From NCBI GenBank assembly GCA_018701215.1, contig JABIWH010000050.1, positions 393,349 through 457,348 of the forward strand: DNA of 64,000 nt, given 5' to 3'. This document shows, piece after piece, positions 51,637 through 60,627 of this stretch (the stretch's first letter is position 1; each line of letters begins with the position of its first letter). The notes beneath the pieces were generated by a model that saw only the letters and a program-made list of their open reading frames with translations, was not told the origin of the DNA and did not search any database. This DNA comes from Rhodospirillaceae bacterium. Its GTDB lineage: Bacteria; Pseudomonadota; Alphaproteobacteria; GCA-2731375. A program made the translations under genes and the position numbers.

Positions 51637-53175
51637 TTGTTCAGTAATGAAGTCCCAGAGACGCGCCCGGTCAGTATTTCGCCTGCGGCACAGGTGGGGA
51701 TGGCGGGCGTCCAGGGTATCCGGGAGCAGCTCAGCCGGCGTGTTTTCATTGACGGCGTATGGATCTTACCCTTCATCCAGGGCGGCAAGGGTGTCGGTGC
51801 AACGAACGGCGCCAACGCGGGCGCCTGGGCCGCAGAAAACACTGCCGGCACCATCTCGGGCACCGGCGCGGCTATCGGCTACGACAACGACGGCCATCCC
51901 ATCACCTATCCTTACACCGGGCGCACACGCCGCGAACGCCATGAAGAGTTAGTGGCATGGTCCATCGAAGGCGGCATCCTGCAGGCCACGACGGCTTACG
52001 AAGCCTCCGGCGGCAGGGGCGGCATCCGCATTAATTTCCTGAAAGAAGCTGGTGGCGCCATGCGCGTGATGCGCGGCGTGCTGGCCGCAACGCGGACGCC
52101 CGGCGGCGGTAATATGATCCATGCCGTGACCATGGGCGCTGGCCTACCGAGCGAGGAAGATGCCCGGATCTGCGCCGATGAAGGCGTCTACCTGGACCCG
52201 ATCATTTCCTCCGTCATGGCCTTGAAAGTATTATTGAAGCGGGCCTTCAAGAATTGGCAAGGCAGATACGCCGAGTTGATCGGCGCCGTGGTCTATGAAG
52301 ATCCCTGGCTGGCCGGCGGACACAATGGCATTACCAGCCGGGAAAATCCCGCGATCCCCGAAGACCCCTACGAGCGCGTCAAGGCGCTGCGCCGGGTGAT
52401 GAACGACAACGGCATGGAAGATGTCGCCATTATCATGGCGGGCGGTGTCTGGCATCTGCGCGACTGGGCCCATTGGCTGGACAATCCTGAAATCGGCCCC
52501 ATTGCCTTTCAACTGGGCACGCGTGATCTGCTGACACGGGAAAGCCCGGTGACGGATGAATGGAAACAGCTGGTGCTGTCCATGCGCGAAGGCGATGTGG
52601 CCTTGAATAAATTCAGCCCCACCGGTTTCTACTCCTCGGCCTACCAAAACGGCATGATCAGGGAAATGTACCAGCGTCTGGAGCGCCAGGTATCCTTTGC
52701 GCGCAAGCCCGATGAAATCATGACCGAACGCGTCGAAGGCCTTGCCGCCGCGAACAAACGTTATTTCGTCAGTCGGGACGACAAGGTAAGGATTGCGGCC
52801 TGGATTGCCGAGGGCTTCGATATGCCCTTGCCCACGCCGGATGACACATTGATTTTCGTCACTTTCGAAAAAGCCCGTGAAATCAAGCGGCTCGAAACGG
52901 AGTGCGCCGGCTGTCTCGCCAGTTGCAGCCTGAGTACGTGGAGCCAAGATCCGGAGAAAAACCATTCCACCGGCAAGCGCGCCGACCCCCGCGTCTACTG
53001 CATTCAAAAAGGTCTGGTAGGCGCCATTCAGGGCGGCAATTTGGACGAAAAGCTCATTTTTGCCGGCCACAATGCCTATAAGGCAGGCGATGATCCCTTC
53101 TATCGCAACGAAAAGGGTGATGTTTTCATTCCCACGGTAAAGCAGCTAATCGAACGGCTAATGACCGGCGACTGA
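51637..53175 (+). CDS. Nitronate monooxygenase-like large protein with C-terminal cysteine cluster
   Basis: A 512-residue TIM-barrel protein distantly related to 2-nitropropane dioxygenases: GGKGVGATNGANAGAWAAENTAG, MGAGLPSEEDARICADEGVYLDPIISS, MAGGVWHLRDWAHWL and FQLGTRDLLTRESP. It is about 130 residues longer than classical members; the C-terminus carries Cys423, Cys426, Cys430 and Cys455, which could bind a metal or iron-sulfur centre. The start is uncertain: TTG at 51637 is the longest; ATG at 51700 would remove 21 residues. Function unknown. Confidence 0.78.
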   Translation: MFSNEVPETRPVSISPAAQVGMAGVQGIREQLSRRVFIDGVWILPFIQGGKGVGATNGANAGAWAAENTAGTISGTGAAIGYDNDGHPITYPYTGRTRRERHEELVAWSIEGGILQATTAYEASGGRGGIRINFLKEAGGAMRVMRGVLAATRTPGGGNMIHAVTMGAGLPSEEDARICADEGVYLDPIISSVMALKVLLKRAFKNWQGRYAELIGAVVYEDPWLAGGHNGITSRENPAIPEDPYERVKALRRVMNDNGMEDVAIIMAGGVWHLRDWAHWLDNPEIGPIAFQLGTRDLLTRESPVTDEWKQLVLSMREGDVALNKFSPTGFYSSAYQNGMIREMYQRLERQVSFARKPDEIMTERVEGLAAANKRYFVSRDDKVRIAAWIAEGFDMPLPTPDDTLIFVTFEKAREIKRLETECAGCLASCSLSTWSQDPEKNHSTGKRADPRVYCIQKGLVGAIQGGNLDEKLIFAGHNAYKAGDDPFYRNEKGDVFIPTVKQLIERLMTGD

Positions 53176-53201
53176 GGGCACCGGCGCAGTTTCAGGTGGC
53201 T

Positions 53202-54008
53202 TTAGCGCCCCTTGAACACTGGCGGGCGCTTTTCCATAAAAGCACGCGGACCTTCCTGAGCGTCTTCCGTTGCCGCCACCTTTGTGACCTCGGCGCTTTC
53301 CAAGGCCAGCGCCTCGGCCTCGCTTAGATCAGCCGCCTGACGCATGACTTTGCGCGCCGCCTGCACGGCCAAAGGGGCGTTGGCGGCAATGGTGGCGGCC
53401 AACTCCAAGGCGACCTCTTCAACCTTCTCGGCACCGACCACATAGTTGACCAGCCCAGCGGCCAGGGCGCCGTCCGCATCGATAGGATTGCCCGTTAGAA
53501 GCATTTCCGCCGCCAGGGCGGGCGCGACCAGACGGGCCAACCGCGCCGTGCCGCCCATCCCAGGGATCAGGCCCAATTTCACCTCGGACAGGCCCAGGCG
53601 GGCGCCGGTGGCGACCACGCGCAGATCGCCGGCCAGCAGCATCTCCATGCCGCCCGCTATGGCATGGCCGTTGGCGGCAACGATCAGGGGCCGGCCCAGA
53701 TCGGTATCGCGCAAGGTCGCCTTGGCTGCCAGGCCCGGATCCTCCACCACGGCCCGGTCCCAGTCGTCCTCCGGCTCCCGCACGCCAGTCAACAGGGGGA
53801 TATAGCGGGCCAGATCGAAACCAGCGCAAAACGTGGAACCCATCGCGGCCGTCAGCACCACCACACGGACGTCAGCATCGGCCTGCAACTGGGCCCAGCA
53901 ATTGGCCAAGGCTACAATCAATTCCGGATTCAAGGCGTTCCGCGCGTCCGGCCGGTTCAAGCGGACCAAGGCGATACCATCGCTGAACTCCACCTCCAAT
54001 ACAGACAT
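53202..54008 (-). CDS. Enoyl-CoA hydratase/isomerase family protein
   Basis: A 268-residue crotonase. The first oxyanion segment TAAMGSTFCAGFDLARY and second NGHAIAGGMEMLLAGDLRVV are intact, and LSEVKLGLIPGMGGTARLARLV carries the hydratase Glu position. GGAGGAGAAAG precedes the ATG. It is divergent from the thioredoxin-fusion gene (54087). It stands alone, so its pathway is unclear. Confidence 0.9.
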   Translation of the reverse strand: MSVLEVEFSDGIALVRLNRPDARNALNPELIVALANCWAQLQADADVRVVVLTAAMGSTFCAGFDLARYIPLLTGVREPEDDWDRAVVEDPGLAAKATLRDTDLGRPLIVAANGHAIAGGMEMLLAGDLRVVATGARLGLSEVKLGLIPGMGGTARLARLVAPALAAEMLLTGNPIDADGALAAGLVNYVVGAEKVEEVALELAATIAANAPLAVQAARKVMRQAADLSEAEALALESAEVTKVAATEDAQEGPRAFMEKRPPVFKGR

Positions 54009-54086
54009 TGCTTTCTCCTCCGGTAGTCATCGACATTGGCAAGCAAGTTGACTACGGTTTGCAGCATTAATACAGGGACCCGACAG

Positions 54087-55520
54087 ATGGATGCTATTGA
54101 GAATGGCCTGGTGGCCGTCGTCAAGGAAGATTGCCAGACTTGCGTAATGATCGAACCTGTCCTGGCCCAGCTGGCGACTGGCGGCATGGCCGTCTACAGC
54201 CAGGATAATCCCGGCTTCCCCGCCTCGGTGCCAAGCGTTTTGGATGATCGGGAGCTGGAAACCTCGTTCAATCTGGAGATTGAGACCGTCCCCACCCTGG
54301 TACGCTATGAAAACGGCCTCGAAACCGGCCGCCTGGTGGGTTGGGTACGCGATGAATGGCAGGACTTCACCGGCATCACCGACCTGGGCGCGGAACTGCC
54401 GGAATTTCGCCCCGGCTGCGGCTCCAAAAGCGTCGAGCCGGGTATCGCCGAGGAACTGGCCGTACGCTATGGCGATCTGGCGATCAACGCCCGCCGGATC
54501 GAGGTCGCGCCCCTGGAGGACGAGATCGAAGCCTGTTTCGACCGGGAATGGAGCGACGGCCTGCCCGTGGTGCCGCCGACGCCCACCCGTGTCTATCGCA
54601 TGTTGCAAGGCACCACCCGGGCGCCTGACGAGGTAATCGGCATCATCCCACCAGATCTGGCGCCCTGCACGGTGGAAAAAGTCGCCATCAACGCGGTCAT
54701 GGCCGGATGCAAGCCGGAATACCTGCCCGTGGTGCTGGCGGCGGTGGAAGCTGCATTGATTGATGAATTCTGCATGCATGGTTTGCTTTGCACCACCATG
54801 TTCGCCGGCCCCATGGTCGTCGTAAATGGCCCCATCGCGCGGAAGATCGGCATGAATGCCCGGGAGAACGCCCTGGGCCAGGGCAACCGGGCCAACGCCA
54901 CCATTGGCCGGGCCCTGCAACTGGTGATCCGCAACGTGGGCGGCGGCAAACCGGGCGGTATTGATCGGGCCTGCCTGGGCAATCCGGGCAAATACACCTT
55001 CTGCTTTGCCGAGGATGAGGAAGGTTCGCAATGGGATAGCCTGGCGGTAGAACGCGGCTTCGAACCCGATGTCTCGACCGTGACCCTGTTCGCGGCTGAT
55101 GGCGTACAAGCAATTGCCGATCAGAAATCCCGCACGCCTGAATCTCTGTCGCGGACCCTAGCGGCCTGTCTGCGGATCGTCGATCATCCCAAAATGGTCA
55201 TGGCCGGCGATGCCTTTCTGGTCGTCTCGCCGGAGCACGAACGGGTCTTTAACGACGCCGGTTGGAGCAAGGCCCGGCTGAAGCAGGAGCTCGACAAATT
55301 GCTCATGATACCCGGCGCCGAGCTGGTGGCGGGTGCCGGCGGTATCGCCGAGGGGCTGCCCGCCAGCATGGCGGATAAGACATTGCCAAAATTCCGGCCC
55401 GGCGGCCTGAATATCGTTCGCGCGGGCGGCGGCGCCGGCATGTTTTCCGCCGTGATCGGCGGCTGGGCCGCCACCGGCGAAATTGGATCAATCCCTGTAA
55501 CCAAGGAGATAACGTTATGA
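54087..55520 (+). CDS. Thioredoxin-like fusion protein, partner of the UGSC selenoprotein
   Basis: A 477-residue protein. Residues 1-110 look like a thioredoxin-fold domain with C16-Q-T-C19 at the active-site position, and an IETVPTLVRYENGLETGRLVGW segment typical of the cis-Pro side. Residues about 150-477 form a separate conserved domain of unknown function that starts DREWSDGLPVVPPTPTRVYRML and contains VEKVAINAVMAGCKPEYLPVVLAAVEAAL and NANATIGRAL-like (GNRANATIGRALQLVIRNVGGG). I recognise this domain as one commonly found next to or fused with UGSC proteins. The selenoprotein gene overlaps its stop by four bases (ATGA). ATG 54087 has AGGGA upstream. Confidence 0.82.
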   Translation: MDAIENGLVAVVKEDCQTCVMIEPVLAQLATGGMAVYSQDNPGFPASVPSVLDDRELETSFNLEIETVPTLVRYENGLETGRLVGWVRDEWQDFTGITDLGAELPEFRPGCGSKSVEPGIAEELAVRYGDLAINARRIEVAPLEDEIEACFDREWSDGLPVVPPTPTRVYRMLQGTTRAPDEVIGIIPPDLAPCTVEKVAINAVMAGCKPEYLPVVLAAVEAALIDEFCMHGLLCTTMFAGPMVVVNGPIARKIGMNARENALGQGNRANATIGRALQLVIRNVGGGKPGGIDRACLGNPGKYTFCFAEDEEGSQWDSLAVERGFEPDVSTVTLFAADGVQAIADQKSRTPESLSRTLAACLRIVDHPKMVMAGDAFLVVSPEHERVFNDAGWSKARLKQELDKLLMIPGAELVAGAGGIAEGLPASMADKTLPKFRPGGLNIVRAGGGAGMFSAVIGGWAATGEIGSIPVTKEITL

Positions 55521-56041
55521 ATGACAGAACGGTCATGCTCGACCCGACGTCCGAGCAGACACCGGCCCGGCGGCAACTGCTGCCCCGGCCCGAGACGCTG
55601 GATGGATTGACCGTCGGGCTGTTGGATATTTCCAAACCCCGCGGCAATATCTTCCTTGATCAACTGGACGCATTGTTGGTAGGCAAGGGCATTACGGTCA
55701 AACGCTATGCCAAACCGACCTTTACCCGCGTCGCGCCGGTGGAGCTGAAACAACAGATCGCCAGCGAAGTCGATGTGGTCGTGGAAGGCCTGGCCGATTG
55801 AGGCTCGTGCACATCGTGCTGTATGCATGATATCACGGACCTGGAAGGTCGCGGTATTCCTGGCGTAGGCGTTGCCTCCACCGAATTCACCGAAGCCGCG
55901 GCGGCCCAGGCGGAAAGCCTGGGCTTTGATGCGGCCATGGTCTTTGTCCAGCATCCCATCCAGGACCGCACCGACGACGAAATGCGCGCCTTGGCGGAAG
56001 CTGCCTATAAGGAGATCGTGGCCAGGGTGTCGCAGGATTAG
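55517..56041 (+). CDS. UGSC-family selenoprotein (in-frame TGA at 55799-55801 = selenocysteine)
   Basis: One 174-residue protein whose codon 95 is TGA. Reading TGA as selenocysteine gives U95-G-S-C98-T-S-C101-C102, the U-G-S-C signature of the UGSC selenoprotein family. Both sides of the TGA are in the same frame without a shift and keep normal codon use: the first part ends VDVVVEGLAD and the second continues with MHDITDLEGRGIPGVGVAS, up to the TAG stop at 56039-56041. A SECIS-like hairpin follows the TGA directly (see that feature). It starts inside the stop of the thioredoxin-fusion gene, so both are translated together. Activity is unknown; redox chemistry by the Sec-Gly-Ser-Cys motif is likely. 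A plain translation would show two pieces, 55517-55801 and 55823-56041. Confidence 0.88.
55799..55837 (+). promoter_or_regulatory. Bacterial SECIS-like hairpin for UGA recoding
   Basis: UGA is 55799-55801. The inner stem ATCGTGC (55813-55819) pairs with GCATGAT (55825-55831), seven pairs with one G-T, around a UGUAU loop (55820-55824) that has a G at its second position as expected for SelB recognition. An outer stem CGTG (55806-55809) pairs with CACG (55834-55837) across a small internal loop. The apical loop is 18 bases from the UGA, within the roughly 16-37-base range known for bacterial SECIS elements. The hairpin lies within the coding sequence. Confidence 0.8.
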
Positions 56042-56194
56042 CTGTCGATGCGCGCGCCTGGCACGCAATGTCGGCTTTATCCCGAATACCGGGCGCAACA
56101 TCAGAGAATGCTAACGGGGCGCTTTTGACCCAGAGCTGTCCCCGCACAACCAAGAAAACTGATGGCGTACTTGTGCCAACGTCAACCCTCACCA

Positions 56195-59035
56195 TCACTT
56201 TCTGGCATCCATCACCTCACGCACCTGCTGGGCCAAGGCCTGGGTCTGATACGGCTTATTCATCAAGGCCGCGGCATCCTCAAGCCCGCCACGGCGATTG
56301 AGGACTTCGCGCGTGTAGCCTGATGAATAGAGAACCCCGGATGCCGGATGTTGTTCCCGGAAGGCATTAGCAACATCGCGTCCGCTCATCCCCCGGGGCA
56401 GGATCATGTCGGTCAGCAACAAATCAATTGCGCCGGAAGCCGCCATGACCTCTAGCGCCGCCGGACCGTCCTCCGCCTGCAAGACAGTGTAGCCAAGGCG
56501 GCCGAGCACGGTTACGAGATAGCGAAGCACTTCCTCGTCATCCTCCACTACAAGAATCGTTTCATCGCCTGTTGGAATATCCTGTTTGCCTTCCTCGGCG
56601 CTACTATCGACCGACTCTGCCTGATCCTCCCTGGGCAAGTAGATTCTCACCGTCGTGCCTTCGCCCTCCTCGCTGTAAACGGAAACCTGTCCGCCGGATT
56701 GCTGGGCGAAGCCGAACACCATGCTGAGACCCAGGCCGCTGCCCTTACCGACATCCTTGGTCGTGAAAAACGGCTCGAACACCCGCGCCCGCACCTCTGC
56801 CGGCATCCCGGTGCCATCATCGCTGACAGTGACCGTTACGTAATCTCCGGGCGTCAGATCATCGTATTTCGACGTGTAGTCCTCGTCCAGAACCCGGTTG
56901 GCGGTCTCGATGGTCAAATGACCACCTTCAGGCATGGCATCACGGGCGTTGATGGCAAGGTTCAAGAGCGCATTCTCAAGCTGCCCGGCATCTACCACGG
57001 TCAGCCAAAGATTGGCTGCCGGCCTAATCTCGATTTCAATATCCGCGCCAATGGCGTGTTTGGCCAGTTGCTGGAACTGGGGCAGAATATCGTTGACTTC
57101 GATCACCTTGGCATTCAGATCCTGCTGCCGCGAAAATGCCAGCAAGCGGTGTGTCAGATCCGCCGCCCGGAACGCCGCCTGCAGGGCCGTTTCTATGTAA
57201 TCTTTGTCGGATTCATCCTTCTTGCTGCCGCTGATTTGGAGCAAATCAAGATTGCCGATAACGGCGACCAGCATGTTGTTGAAATCATGGGCAATGCCGC
57301 CGGTAAGCTGGCCAACCATTTCCATCTTCTGGGACTGCCGCAGTTGTTCTTCTAGCGCCAATAATTCGGTGATGTCCGCAAAACTAGTGAACACAGCCGC
57401 TTCGCCCTGGAAATCGATCAGCTCCGCCGAAAGCAGCATCCAATGCAAGACGCCGTCCTGGGTTCTGGCCTGATTTCTAAGATCTCGCACCTTGCCGTAT
57501 TGTTTCAGTTTCTTCAGGAAATCTGCCCGCAGGCCCGGATCGACCCACATTTCGATTGATGTATGGCTAGCCAGGTTCTCCCGGCTCCAACCCATGAAGT
57601 CGAGAGCCGCCTGATTGGCGTAGAGGAAACCAGCATCGGACAAGCGAGTGATCACCGTCGGCGCCGGGGTGGCCTCGGCCAGGATACGGAACCGGTCTTC
57701 GCTGGCAGCCAAGGCAAGCAGAATGAAGCGCCGCCGGCGATTGGCGTTGGCATAGCCGGTGATCAACTGAAAGGTAGTGATCAAGATACCACCTACCACC
57801 GCCGGGCTTGGGTCCAATAGCAAACGAGATTGTACAAATAGTCCGAAGGTTGTCGCCGCCAAGGCCGCTGACGGAACAAAGCATAACACTGCCAGACGCC
57901 AGGGCGATGCATTCGGCCCGGCCAGAACCAATATGCCACCTAATATCAGCAACAAGAAAATTTCGACTTGGATCGTCCAGGTTGGGCGTAACAACTGGCC
58001 ACCCGATATCAAATTCTCGATCATCTGTGCCTGAATTTCGGCAGCGTCCATATTGCTGGAAACCGGCGTCGGCGGCGCATCCCGTAATCCCAGCGCTGTT
58101 GTACCAATCAGCACCACTTGATGGGCGAAAAAATTCTTATCAATTTTGCCTTCCAGCAGATCCAAGGCCGAGACCCGGCGCCTGGGGTCGGCATGAGAAA
58201 AATGTAGCCGCACCGTGCCATCCGAATCCAACGGCACATAGGAATCTCCGATATGCAGCCCCAGTGCACCGTTACCGTCACTATCAAGCTGCACCTTTTG
58301 TTGTCCTAAGGCCAAGCGTAGCATTTCCACTGACAAGCTGGGGTAGACTTCGCCGCCAACATGGATGACGGCGGGAACGGATCGAATTGTGCCGTCGGAA
58401 TCGGGATCGCTATTTAGAAATCCATTGCCCATGGCGGCATCATCAATAACTGCGACGTTCGCAAGATATCCGGTGAAACTCAGTAATCGCTTGTGTGGTG
58501 GCGGGCCCACGATTTCAATCGTTGTTGGCCGGTTCGGCTTTTTTGCGTCCGGGTTGTTCAGTGCGGCGCGGCCCACGGCGACTGGCAAGGCAAAAATGCG
58601 ATTGGCCAAGAAGTCGTCGTTATTGGGCAACGCCGCCAGCCGGCTACGGATATTCGCTTCTAGTTCGGGATAGCGCGCCACCAATTGGGAAGGACTGAAG
58701 CGATCTGCATCGGGCATTATAATATTCAAGCCAATGGCTAAGGCGCCTGCATCCGCAGTCTTTTCGATCAGCTCGGCTAACACAATTCGCGGCCAGGGCC
58801 ACTGACCAATCGCCTTTATGCTAGCATCGTCGATACTGACTATGGCAACGGGTAAGCGTGTGATCTTGCGGGGCGAGATACGTTGATAGCCATCGAACAC
58901 AACGTTTGTCACGCTGGTCCAAATATTGGGCATGGCGCTGGGAATAAGCAGAAGGACCGCAAGCAGAATCAAAGCCGGCCAGCGCGACGCCAGCCACTCG
59001 GCCCGTCCCGTCTTCTTTATGGATGGATCGCTCAC
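56195..59035 (-). CDS. CHASE2-PAS hybrid sensor histidine kinase with receiver domain
   Basis: A 946-residue membrane sensor. A first membrane helix (residues about 19-35) leads into a periplasmic CHASE2 domain (about 45-345, with VAIVSIDDASIKAIGQWPWPR). Three helices follow (about 356-430), then a PAS domain (450-560), HisKA with GGIAHDFNNML (His583), HATPase with NLAINARDAMPEGGHL and GTGMP and GSGLGLSMV, and a C-terminal receiver with Asp876 (LLTDMILP). The signal is unknown. The start codon is GTG at 59035. It lies next to the selenoprotein locus on the opposite strand, with 153 bases between. Confidence 0.93.
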   Translation of the reverse strand: MSDPSIKKTGRAEWLASRWPALILLAVLLLIPSAMPNIWTSVTNVVFDGYQRISPRKITRLPVAIVSIDDASIKAIGQWPWPRIVLAELIEKTADAGALAIGLNIIMPDADRFSPSQLVARYPELEANIRSRLAALPNNDDFLANRIFALPVAVGRAALNNPDAKKPNRPTTIEIVGPPPHKRLLSFTGYLANVAVIDDAAMGNGFLNSDPDSDGTIRSVPAVIHVGGEVYPSLSVEMLRLALGQQKVQLDSDGNGALGLHIGDSYVPLDSDGTVRLHFSHADPRRRVSALDLLEGKIDKNFFAHQVVLIGTTALGLRDAPPTPVSSNMDAAEIQAQMIENLISGGQLLRPTWTIQVEIFLLLILGGILVLAGPNASPWRLAVLCFVPSAALAATTFGLFVQSRLLLDPSPAVVGGILITTFQLITGYANANRRRRFILLALAASEDRFRILAEATPAPTVITRLSDAGFLYANQAALDFMGWSRENLASHTSIEMWVDPGLRADFLKKLKQYGKVRDLRNQARTQDGVLHWMLLSAELIDFQGEAAVFTSFADITELLALEEQLRQSQKMEMVGQLTGGIAHDFNNMLVAVIGNLDLLQISGSKKDESDKDYIETALQAAFRAADLTHRLLAFSRQQDLNAKVIEVNDILPQFQQLAKHAIGADIEIEIRPAANLWLTVVDAGQLENALLNLAINARDAMPEGGHLTIETANRVLDEDYTSKYDDLTPGDYVTVTVSDDGTGMPAEVRARVFEPFFTTKDVGKGSGLGLSMVFGFAQQSGGQVSVYSEEGEGTTVRIYLPREDQAESVDSSAEEGKQDIPTGDETILVVEDDEEVLRYLVTVLGRLGYTVLQAEDGPAALEVMAASGAIDLLLTDMILPRGMSGRDVANAFREQHPASGVLYSSGYTREVLNRRGGLEDAAALMNKPYQTQALAQQVREVMDARK

Positions 59036-59758
59036 CCAGAGCCTGCCTACCGCTTCATTCTCAGGTCGTTGTTCGGACCGGAAATCTTCAAGGGCGTTTT
59101 TGGGTTCATCATTTCCTCACAGCAAGCAGTTTAATGCATGTAACTTGTGCGGTCGATACTGTCACACTGTCAGCGAGTTTTTCGGTAAAAATTTGAAATT
59201 CTTTGTGACTTTTGGCAAGGGCAACATGCCCGGTCTTTGGAGCAACCCGGCCTACCCGAGCACCCATTTTCGCCTGTGTCGCGCTCCTGCAGACGGGGTG
59301 CGTTTCCTAAGGTTGCTCGCCAGTCTTTCGCTGGCGAACCTTTGTGCCTCAGCTATACACGGCCTGATCCCTCATTCTCGCGCGCTCGGCGCAGTCATTG
59401 CTGCCTTACCCGCGAACAAAAAATTTGCGGCATCCCAGCAATTGTCAGTAGGACAATTCATAGAAATAGCGAATTCTTATTTAGCTGGATAATGTTTCAG
59501 AATATTTAAAAGAGCGTAGGAATTTATGTCTGCAAAAATGGAAATATCCAAATTTTGGCGCCGCCCTTAATTAGAAATTCCTAACAGTCCGCTGTTGGCA
59601 CGAAGGGTGAAGATCGACCGCCTGATGCGATTTCCGCTCTTGCCTCGATAGCGCCAAACGCGAAGACATCCCAGCCCGGTACAAACACATTATCCGTTTC
59701 CGAACCAAGCCAGGCGGCATGGAACAGGGCATGCGATGTGCGGCCTGGGTCTCACCGC
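59036..59758. other. Long non-coding gap with a bulged hairpin
   Basis: 723 bases without a convincing gene; open frames here (for example 58926-59492 plus, 59571-59762 minus) have poor composition and no known domain. It is mixed in base content, with AT-rich parts at about 59100-59230 and 59455-59580. A bulged hairpin at 59309-59342 pairs AAGGTT and CGCCAG with CTGGCG and AACCTT around TCTTTCG. It could be a repeat element, a small RNA or remnant of a lost gene. Confidence 0.55.
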
Positions 59759-60568
59759 TCAATTGGCGGCAAGCATCGCCTCGGCGCGGGCCCGCACATC
59801 GTCGGCGATCCGCGATGGCCGCCGGGCATCGAGGTCAAGCTGAACGCCGAACTGGCTGAGGGTAGAGATAATCGCGCCGGTCCGGGCGTTGCGCATGCGG
59901 TGGTAGAGCCGCAATGACGAGCCGCCAAGTTGGGCGATGGTGCTTTCGATATCGATCATGTCGCCGGAGCGGACCTGTTCCTGGAAGGTGAGCTGGAATT
60001 CGAAGGTGGAAAGCCCGACGCGGGTTGTCGTCATATATGCCGGGGTCATGCCAAAGGCCGACATGATAAAACTGTTGGCGGTCGAAAACCGGTGAATATA
60101 ACCGGCCAGAGACAGATTACCGGCCCAGTCGACCTCGTTCGGGCGCACCATATTGCGTAGTGCGGGCACCCAGCCGGCATTCTCGCCGGGTATCGACCGC
60201 TCTTCGCGCGCATCGCCATCCCAAACCACGGCTGGCCCCGTCAGGGACACGCCCGCCAGGGTCTGCTGCATGGCCGTGCAAAGCTCGCCCGTCTCGGCGT
60301 TGAAAAGCTTGTGCGCAATGGTTGGTGTATCGCCGGCGCTGATCAGCGCCGTATCGACCCTGTAGACATCGCGGCTTCGCAATTCGGCCTTGTAATGGGT
60401 CAATGCGTCGGTGGTTCGCGCCTTGGCCGGATCAACACCGGCTTCATGCAGAAAGCGCCAGGCGGCGGCCTCGAACTTCTCATAATAATAGGCAACGGTG
60501 AAATGCTCGGTCGCATCGACCTCCCAAGGAGAGACGTCGCCACGGAATGTTTCGCTATATCCGGTCAC
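59759..60568 (-). CDS. Tandem hotdog-fold acyl-CoA thioesterase-like protein
   Basis: About 269 residues with two hotdog domains. First domain: YSETFRGDVSPWEVDATEHFTVAYYYEKFEAAAWRFLHEAG (a 4HBT-type start with Asp). Second domain: RPNEVDWAGNLSLAGYIHRFSTANSFIMSAFGMTPAY with Asp in VDWAGN, then FEFQLTFQEQVRSGDMIDIESTI. Such proteins hydrolyse acyl-CoA or acyl-ACP thioesters. GTG 60568 has AAAGGA eight bases upstream and is preferred over GTG 60592, which would add 8 residues. It ends 194 bases before the histidine-kinase-side gap. Confidence 0.82.
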   Translation of the reverse strand: MTGYSETFRGDVSPWEVDATEHFTVAYYYEKFEAAAWRFLHEAGVDPAKARTTDALTHYKAELRSRDVYRVDTALISAGDTPTIAHKLFNAETGELCTAMQQTLAGVSLTGPAVVWDGDAREERSIPGENAGWVPALRNMVRPNEVDWAGNLSLAGYIHRFSTANSFIMSAFGMTPAYMTTTRVGLSTFEFQLTFQEQVRSGDMIDIESTIAQLGGSSLRLYHRMRNARTGAIISTLSQFGVQLDLDARRPSRIADDVRARAEAMLAAN

Positions 60569-60627
60569 GGGGATTCCTTTGTTTGCAGTCACGAACGCCC
60601 TTTATAGGACATTTTACCGCTGCCAGA

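Noticed and set aside
55823..56041. Separate small CDS beginning at the ATG after the TGA
   Set aside because: It is in the same frame as 55517-55801, has no ribosome site, and together with the preceding part spells the U-G-S-C family signature; treated as one selenoprotein.
58926..59492. 188-residue plus-strand ORF spanning the gap after the histidine kinase
   Set aside because: It overlaps the kinase 5' end on the other strand, has no domain, no ribosome site and atypical composition.
59571..59762. Small minus-strand ORF downstream of the thioesterase
   Set aside because: Another frame of the same bases reads equally well (…NVFVPGWDVFAF…), neither has a family match or start signal; probably decayed or chance sequence.
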